From: Przewalskia tangutica | Lineage: Eukaryota > Streptophyta > Magnoliopsida > Solanales > Solanaceae | Length of the DNA: 64,000 nt | Assembly (NCBI GenBank): GCA_029844215.1 | Contig: CM056728.1 | Span: forward strand, 88,101,676 to 88,165,675 | Direction: 5' to 3' | Part shown: positions 58,129 through 64,000 of the stretch, one piece after another | Numbering within the stretch: the stretch's first letter is position 1 | How the letters are laid out: the number at the start of each line of letters is the position of its first letter | Notes under the pieces: model-generated | Told to the model about the DNA's origin: nothing | Database searches by the model: none | Seen by the model: the letters and a program-made list of their open reading frames with translations, nothing else | Translations under genes and position numbers: made by a program

Positions 58129-61100
58129 TGTCACGACCCGAAACTGGGCCCGTGACTGGTGCCTTACCCCGGGCACCCTAGTGACACAACATCAGAGTAA
58201 TCAGCGTAACATAAAACAACAACATGAGATAACAGAAATATAAAACAATAATCTGTGAAAACTTGCCGGTCGGCATATAGATACCCATCAACTCTTTTCC
58301 ACCTGAACAGCTTAAGCCTTATTACCAACCCTGCCCACAACAAAGATTTACATGCACTCTAAGAATGATACGACCACAATGGCGGACAGGCCCCGCCAAA
58401 CCCCGAATGTAAACACTTACTACGGCGGACTATACCACCGATAAGCCTCCGAGAAACGGAGCTTCCCAAACGCCGAATCGTGACTCGAGAGCGAGGATCA
58501 TCGATCGTGTACCTTTTCCTCGCGCATGAACGCAGCCCGGCGAGGTCAAGACAACATGTACCAAGTATGTGAAATCAGTAGTAATATCAGAATCAAATCA
58601 TAGTAGTCTATATAAAGCAGAGACATGTATGATAACCAAACTACGCTCACAACAACTAAGCGAATATGTCAAGTCGTGACTCACGCCTCAAAGTCATCAC
58701 AATAAGACCGCACGGTAAGTGCGAAGGCATAGCCGACTACTAAGACCCCAAGCACCACAAATGCCACAAATCGTATCACGAGGTCTCTCTAGACCGCACC
58801 ACAGATCGGCCGCCACCGCCCGCAGATCAATGTGCGCGTCTATTCCTCGAACTCTCGCAGCCCGCATAGGTCACACACGCACCCGCATAAGGTATTCTCG
58901 AATCGGTCCTAGACCACCCGAGGTATACCCCGCGTCGGGCGCCTAACCTCAGATCCGCCCCGACTTCCGCACTCGCGTAGCCCTCGAGGACCGCGTAGTC
59001 CCTCGTAGACCGCATAGGAATCCCGCATCGGCTAAACACCCGAATGATCGGTCAATCCTCGAGCATACCGCGACTCGCATAGTCTCAAGGACCGTGATAG
59101 CCGATAGACCGCATCAAGGGTGGCAAGCCTCGGTATACACGATCGAGGGTAGGTGATATAATAACAAGATCTGATGGACTTACCTTTTAATAATGTAAGC
59201 ACAAAGCAAGAATGACCTTACATAACAATCACAAGATACTAACACAAGTAGCATCCTAACATGTTTACTTATCAAATCAACAAGAAAGTATTACAAGGCT
59301 ATCACAAACCAATACAATCAAGTTGTTCACACAAGGTACTTTCTACTAACAAGTTCGAGTATCTAACCCCAACGCATTTCATACATTAAATCTTTAAAAG
59401 ATCCGTTCTATCACATAAGTCACACAATACGTAGTATAAAATAGAGTGACGTTTTTTTAAGTGAACTAAAACACTTACCTTTGTAAAATCAAGTAACAAC
59501 ATTATTTTCCAAACGCTCGAGTTTGCCTAATTTCAAATGTTCCAGTTCTTATTTTAAAAGGTTTCGTAGTTCATAGTCTTATTCATTCAAGAATATAATC
59601 CTTTTATTAACCAATTGAGAAACATAAGCCTTACATGTAAGTAGGTTATTCTTATTTATAACAATCTTATTACAATGACCATGATCTAGGAAATATCATT
59701 TTGTCTTATCTTAGCTTCTATGCAGATGGAAGTTTCTACCGGTTTTAATCATACTTAATTATTCAAAACATTTCCTTTGTTAACGCCGCAGTTGGTTTGT
59801 CGATACATATCCCGATTTCCAAAATCAAGAAACATTCTTAAGCCGTTATACCTAACTTCCCATAAAGCTAGTATAACTCTTAAGTTTTCAAAAATACATT
59901 ACACATATTCTTTCAAAATGATTTATAAACCTTTTGAAATACTTCAAGTTCTTCATTAACACATAACAAGTCGATTATAAACAAATCATTTACCTTTTAA
60001 AACCACAAAGTGTTTTCTTATCTACATAAAGTCGTTATAACCAACTTCCCATAAAGCCGTTATAACACTTTATGTTTTAAACCCATCGAATACATTTAGC
60101 ACATGTGACGCCTACCGCACTACATAGTTCACACATATCATGCTAGAAGAGATAGGAAGAGGTTCACATACCTCGCGACGATTATCGACTAATAGCAAAA
60201 TGCTCCGAGTACCTCAGTCGCCGGCTACTCCTAAGCCAAGTAGAACGCGCCACACGTAGTACTTCAACCTATAAGGCCACAAGGCGCTTATTAACATCTA
60301 GATCTTATCGTAGAACATTCTACCGAAAATTCGACAAGACCTCCCGCAACAAACAGAAATCTCCTCCTCTATCTGGGCCGCCATCAAGCCAACCAGGGGT
60401 TATACATCTAACCCGAACGGGTACAATTCTACTCCACAAGATTACTACACAAGTCTCATCTGATACACCTATGTAAAACAATTCAGCTTCTTGAGCTTAA
60501 GTCCAAGGACATTGCCACAAGCTATGTTCAGTTATATATATAGTATACTTCAACTATAATTTCCTACAACATGTAATATCCAATTACAATAGGGGGACAA
60601 GATATTTACCTCACTAAGCCCATAATTATCCAAGTATAAAGTCGATCTGGGCAATCGTTTAGCTCCAACTCCGGCGCCCAACCCGCTCTAAACCACCCTT
60701 AGAAGTTCTAACCAACTTCTTCACAATACTCCAACTGACTATGGAGATTTTCCTAGGGTTTCGGTTTGTATTGACGGAAGTATAATAGTATTTCGGGCTT
60801 TTCAGATAGGTATAACCTTAGAATACAACAAGGTATACTGCTAAGGTAATTTGGGCATTATAACAATACTGAGAGTATTTCTATACCACAACAAGGGTAT
60901 TATACTTAAAACAACCTAGGCAGTGGGTACCCTACTACTAGCAACTCTAGGAGGGGGTGTCTACCTCGGCCTACCCCAGTAGGGGGGGGGACTCTCGGCC
61001 AAGGGGGGAGAGAGGGGCTCTCGGCCAAGACACTACACAAAGGGGGAAGGAAGAAGCTTTCAAGACTTAGGCAATTTTGTGAATGAATTAGTCTTCAAAG

Positions 61101-61806
61101 GGGGGGGTATTTATAGGTCAAGTGAAAGCCAACCAATGGCCAAGATTACACCAAGTGTTAGGCAAGTGTAGGGCCAAGATTCACCCATGTGTACCTAGCC
61201 AACTTGCACACAAAATATCTACCAAAAATATCTCCCACTTGCCTTCCCAAATCGTCCAAGGGCCGCCCACCTTGCCCACCAATGAGAGGGTGCCAAGTGT
61301 CGCCCTCTCGTTGGTCCAAATTGTTCCGTCTCTCGGAAAAATCCGCAAAAATAAGAAAAGACATCGCCGTAATTTTCCCCTCGCAAGTTATGAAAAACGT
61401 TTCGTCGAAAAACGACTCTAACCGGGTGTTGTGCACAAATGCCATTCGGCCAAGCCACCTAGGCGGGGGTGACACGTGTCACCCTCCTATTGGCCCAAAA
61501 TAAAACATCTTCCGAAAATATCCATAATGGCCAAAATCTCGAAAACAAAGTGGGCCCCACAAAATCAGAATTTCTCCCGTGGCCCCACGTGACCATTTTC
61601 GAAAATAAAATTCCATAATTCTCTAATATTCCAGGAAGTCCGAATACCAAATCTGGGAATCCAATTCCCATTAACGAACCTTTTTCCTTCACAAAAACCG
61701 GAAACTTTTCCGTGGAAAAATCGCCTCTTTCTTCCTTTCCAATCTTTCTGTCGTATTCTCGTACGTACGTCCTCGCATACATACCCTAGAACTACGGGGT
61801 ATAACA
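58129..61806 (-). repeat. Elem-F 5' LTR
   Basis: Partner of 52281-55961, same chimeric U3: first type about 61280-61455, second type about 61456-61806. ATGCGG block 58790-59125, reversed TATA box 61108-61115. Confidence 0.94.
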
Positions 61807-61811
61807 TTTTT

Positions 61812-62504
61812 CGAAGTACTTGGTATGCGTAAAATATATTGTGGCATAATTCCATGGGTAGTGTGAGATGGAAGTGGTAGCTTTCATGACGTGAATTAGT
61901 AAGATTGTTCCGGATCGGGGGACAAGAGTTTGGCGCCATAGCGGGTCGGGTTAAGGCCAGATAGCGGGTCAACCCGCAGCCCGGAATGAGGTGGGGTCAG
62001 TTTGAGGTGGTCCCGCCAGGTGGTAGGGTCACGAGGGTGCTAGGCCCAGGTTTAGGTAACCATCGGATGAGTTCGTGGATGCGTTCGACCAGAATCAGAT
62101 CGTGAAGGCCGGGAATGGCCTTGAAGGAATTTGACGCTAGTATGATGACCAAGTTTGGAGGTAGTAACTCCAAGGTTTTGGAAACTGAAGCGATGACTGG
62201 AGTATGGTACGTGTACTAGAGAGAGTTCGGGTGTACGAGAAGGGTACGATGAGTAAGGAAAGAAGTGAACGTGTGTTAACAAAAAAATAAGAGATCATTT
62301 TGTTGTGAAGTGAAGGTGCGAAGAGAGTATCCTTTGGGCCAGGAATGGGAGTTAGTGTTGTTTTACATCTTAGAGGTGATTCCTCGTTGGCTTGGATTTG
62401 AGTTTTTCGCGTATGTTATATTATGGCCAGGTGTGGCATAATTGGTTTTGTAAGTATAGTAGTGAAGACTATACCGGCGCGTGTATGTTTTGAGACTTAG
62501 AAGT
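61812..62504 (+). other. Elem-E internal 3' part with GC-rich module
   Basis: Resumes after TTTTT. 61905-62095 is the GC-rich module with hairpin GCGGGTCAACCCGC at 61964-61977 and the frame fragment VVPPGGRVTRVLGPGL, interrupted upstream by a stop. The rest (62096-62504) is untranslated and resembles Elem-B 7030-7273. No integrase remnant. Confidence 0.65.
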
Positions 62505-62538
62505 AACATTCGGGACGAATGTTTCTAAGGGGGGAAAA
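62505..62538 (+). other. Elem-E hairpin and polypurine tract
   Basis: AACATTCG-GGA-CGAATGTT (62505-62523), then AAGGGGGGAAAA (62527-62538), a variant tract. Confidence 0.88.
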
Positions 62539-64000
62539 TGTTACACCCCGTAATTCCAGGGTATGTATGTGAGGACGTACGTACGAGAATACGACAGTAA
62601 AATTGGAAAGGAAGAAAGATGTGATTTTTCGACGGAAAAGTTTCCGGATTTTGTGAAGAAAAAGGTTCGTTTATGGGAATTGGATTCCCAGATTTGGTAT
62701 TCGGACTTTTTGGAATATTTGAGAATTATGGAATTTTATTTCCGGAATTGGTCACGTGGGGCCCACAGGAGGAATTTACGGTATTGTGGGGCCCACTTTA
62801 TGTTTTTCGAGATTTTTGGCATTACGGATATTTTTCGGAAGATGAAATATTTTGGACGAGTGGGGGGGCGACACGTGTCACCCCCATGTGGCCATGTGGC
62901 CGAATTGGTGATGGACTTGGGCACTTGGACGTTTTTTTTGGGGGAAAGTGGCAAGCCACTTGTCCCATTTTTGTGGTGGACACTTGGTTGGTAAAATCCA
63001 CACACACTTGGACCCAATCCTCACCATACACTTGCTTTAATCCTAGCCATTGATTTCCCTATAAATACCCCTTTGTGCAAGACTAATTTTTCATCCACAC
63101 TTAGATTCTAAGTCACAAAATACTCCCCCTTTGTTGAGGTTCTCGTCCAACTCCCCCCCTTTGTGTAGAAAAATACTTCAAGTATTGTTGTATAGTCCCA
63201 AATACCTTAGCCTTGTATCCCTAGTAGTATTCTAAAGTTATCCCAACATAAGAGCCCGGAAATACTACTTTATTCCAATAGTCGCAAAATGAAACCCTAG
63301 GAAAATCTTCATAGATGGTTGAAGTGTTTAGAGAAGTTGTTTAGAAACTTCTAAGGGTTGCTTGGAGCGGGTTGGAGCGTAAGGAATTGGAGCTAAGCGT
63401 TGCTCAGGATCGACTTATTAATCTTGGATAATTTTGGGCTTATCGAGGTAATGATCTTTGTCCCCCAATTGTAATTGGATATTACTATTGTAGTCGTTTG
63501 GAATTGAGTATAAGATTTATTGGAAGAATGATTATAAAGAATTGAACTGTATTTACAGTAGACTTGTAGTATTATTATGGGGCAGTATTGTACACGTCCG
63601 GTTAGACGTGTAACCCCCTTGGAGTTGTTGGCTTGGTAGCGGGCCTCGATAGAGGAGGAGATTTGTGTGGTTACAAAGGGGAGGTCTGCCGAATTTTCCG
63701 TAGAATAAGAAACCTTGTACTTAGAAATGTTCTACGAAGGGATCTAGAAATTAATAGACGTTTTGTGGCCTTTTTAGGTGGAAGTACTGCGAGTAGCGTA
63801 TTCTACTTGAAGGGTGGAAAAGGCTAGCAGGGTTACAGTACTTTGGAGCGTTTTGCTAATTGTCGATAATCGTCGCGAGGTATGTGAACCTCTTCCTATC
63901 TTTTCTAGCATGATTGTGTGAACTATGTAGTACGGTAGACGTACGTGTGCTAAACGAATTTGGTTGGTTTAAAACATAAAGTGTTATAATGGCTTTATGG
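62539..64000 (+). repeat. Elem-E 3' LTR (cut by window end)
   Basis: Begins TGTTACACCCCGTAATTCC, the second U3 type. Two GTGGGGCCCAC boxes (62756-62766, 62786-62796), the first overlapping a CACGTG at 62753-62758; GACACGTGTC at 62870-62879; TATA box at 63060-63067; leader TTATCGAGGTAA near 63441. Continues beyond the window. Confidence 0.92.
62753..63067 (+). promoter_or_regulatory. Elem-E U3 enhancer-like cluster and TATA box
   Basis: Within ~300 bp upstream of TATAAATA (63060-63067) lie CACGTG, two GTGGGGCCCAC boxes 30 bp apart, and GACACGTGTC. GTGGGNCC resembles plant TCP/site II motifs. Roles are inferred from the motifs only. Confidence 0.5.

Larger units (their letters stand above)
52281..61806 (-). 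mobile_element. Elem-F: gag-only element with chimeric double-U3 LTRs
   Basis: Minus-strand, 9526 bp: 3' LTR 52281-55961, internal region 55962-58128 (2167 bp), 5' LTR 58129-61806. TTTTT duplication (52276-52280, 61807-61811). The LTRs (3.68 kb) are the longest in the window because each holds parts of both U3 types in series. Primer-binding site and polypurine tract are intact; gag is truncated; the integrase remnant and a diverged GC-rich module are present. Confidence 0.94.
50965..64000 (+). mobile_element. Elem-E: gag-only element, 5' LTR truncated, 3' LTR runs off the window
   Basis: Plus strand: remnant 5' LTR (50965-51065), internal region 51066-52280 plus 61812-62538 (about 1.94 kb), 3' LTR 62539-64000 and beyond. 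It is split by Elem-F. Internally there is an intact primer-binding site, a broken gag with a zinc knuckle, the GC-rich module and a polypurine tract. No protease, RT or integrase is visible. The 3' LTR has the second U3 type. Confidence 0.88.

Noticed and set aside
62563..62994. 143-residue frame at the start of the Elem-E 3' LTR
   Set aside because: Covers U3 promoter sequence upstream of the TATA box, with a mirrored counterpart of the same length range in other LTRs on the opposite strand; no protein signature.

Overview
The window looks like plant (angiosperm, probably eudicot; family not determinable from this sequence) repetitive DNA, most likely heterochromatin. I see no host gene, tRNA, rRNA or CRISPR array. 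Almost every base can be assigned to copies, on both strands, of one Ty3/gypsy LTR-retrotransposon family. Shared hallmarks are: LTRs of 2.4-3.7 kb that begin TGTTATACCCC or TGTTACACCCC and end GGTCGTGACA; a primer-binding site TGGTATCAGAGC complementary to initiator tRNA-Met four bases after the LTR; a polypurine tract AAGGAGGGGAGAA just before the 3' LTR; and 5-bp target-site duplications. Gag with zinc-knuckle remnants, protease, RT, RNase H, integrase with a GPY motif and a chromodomain-like tail point to a Tekay/Del-type chromovirus.

Left two thirds (1-44515): copies are nested up to six deep. A minus-strand element (Host-2, 43436-44515) holds a minus LTR (Host-1, 993-1976 and 42961-43435). 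Host-1 holds Elem-A (+, 1977-42955), the only copy with pol. Elem-A's 5' LTR holds Elem-B (-, 3520-12658) and its integrase holds Solo-1 (-, 17384-39550). Solo-1 holds Elem-C (+, 19229-37977), whose 3' LTR holds Elem-D (-, 25415-35036). The duplications AAGTG, AGGAT, CTCAT and ACTTA match perfectly across 40.9, 22.2, 18.7 and 9.6 kb, which proves the order of insertion.

Right third (44516-64000): a minus LTR (LTR-2) is interrupted by solo LTR Solo-3 (-, 47560-50925, TGTGT) and is then fused, by a deletion, to the remnant 5' LTR of Elem-E (+, 50965 to beyond the window end). Elem-E is split by Elem-F (-, 52281-61806, TTTTT).

Elements B, C, D, E and F form a non-autonomous group. Their internal regions are only 1.9-2.6 kb, shorter than their own LTRs where those are complete. 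They carry a broken gag, no RT or protease, and a conserved GC-rich 3' module absent from Elem-A. They presumably depended on proteins from Elem-A-like relatives. No reading frame here looks intact. Many lesions fall in CTG/CAG/CCGG contexts and differ between LTR pairs that were identical at insertion, so some may be base-calling errors at methylated CHG sites rather than true decay.
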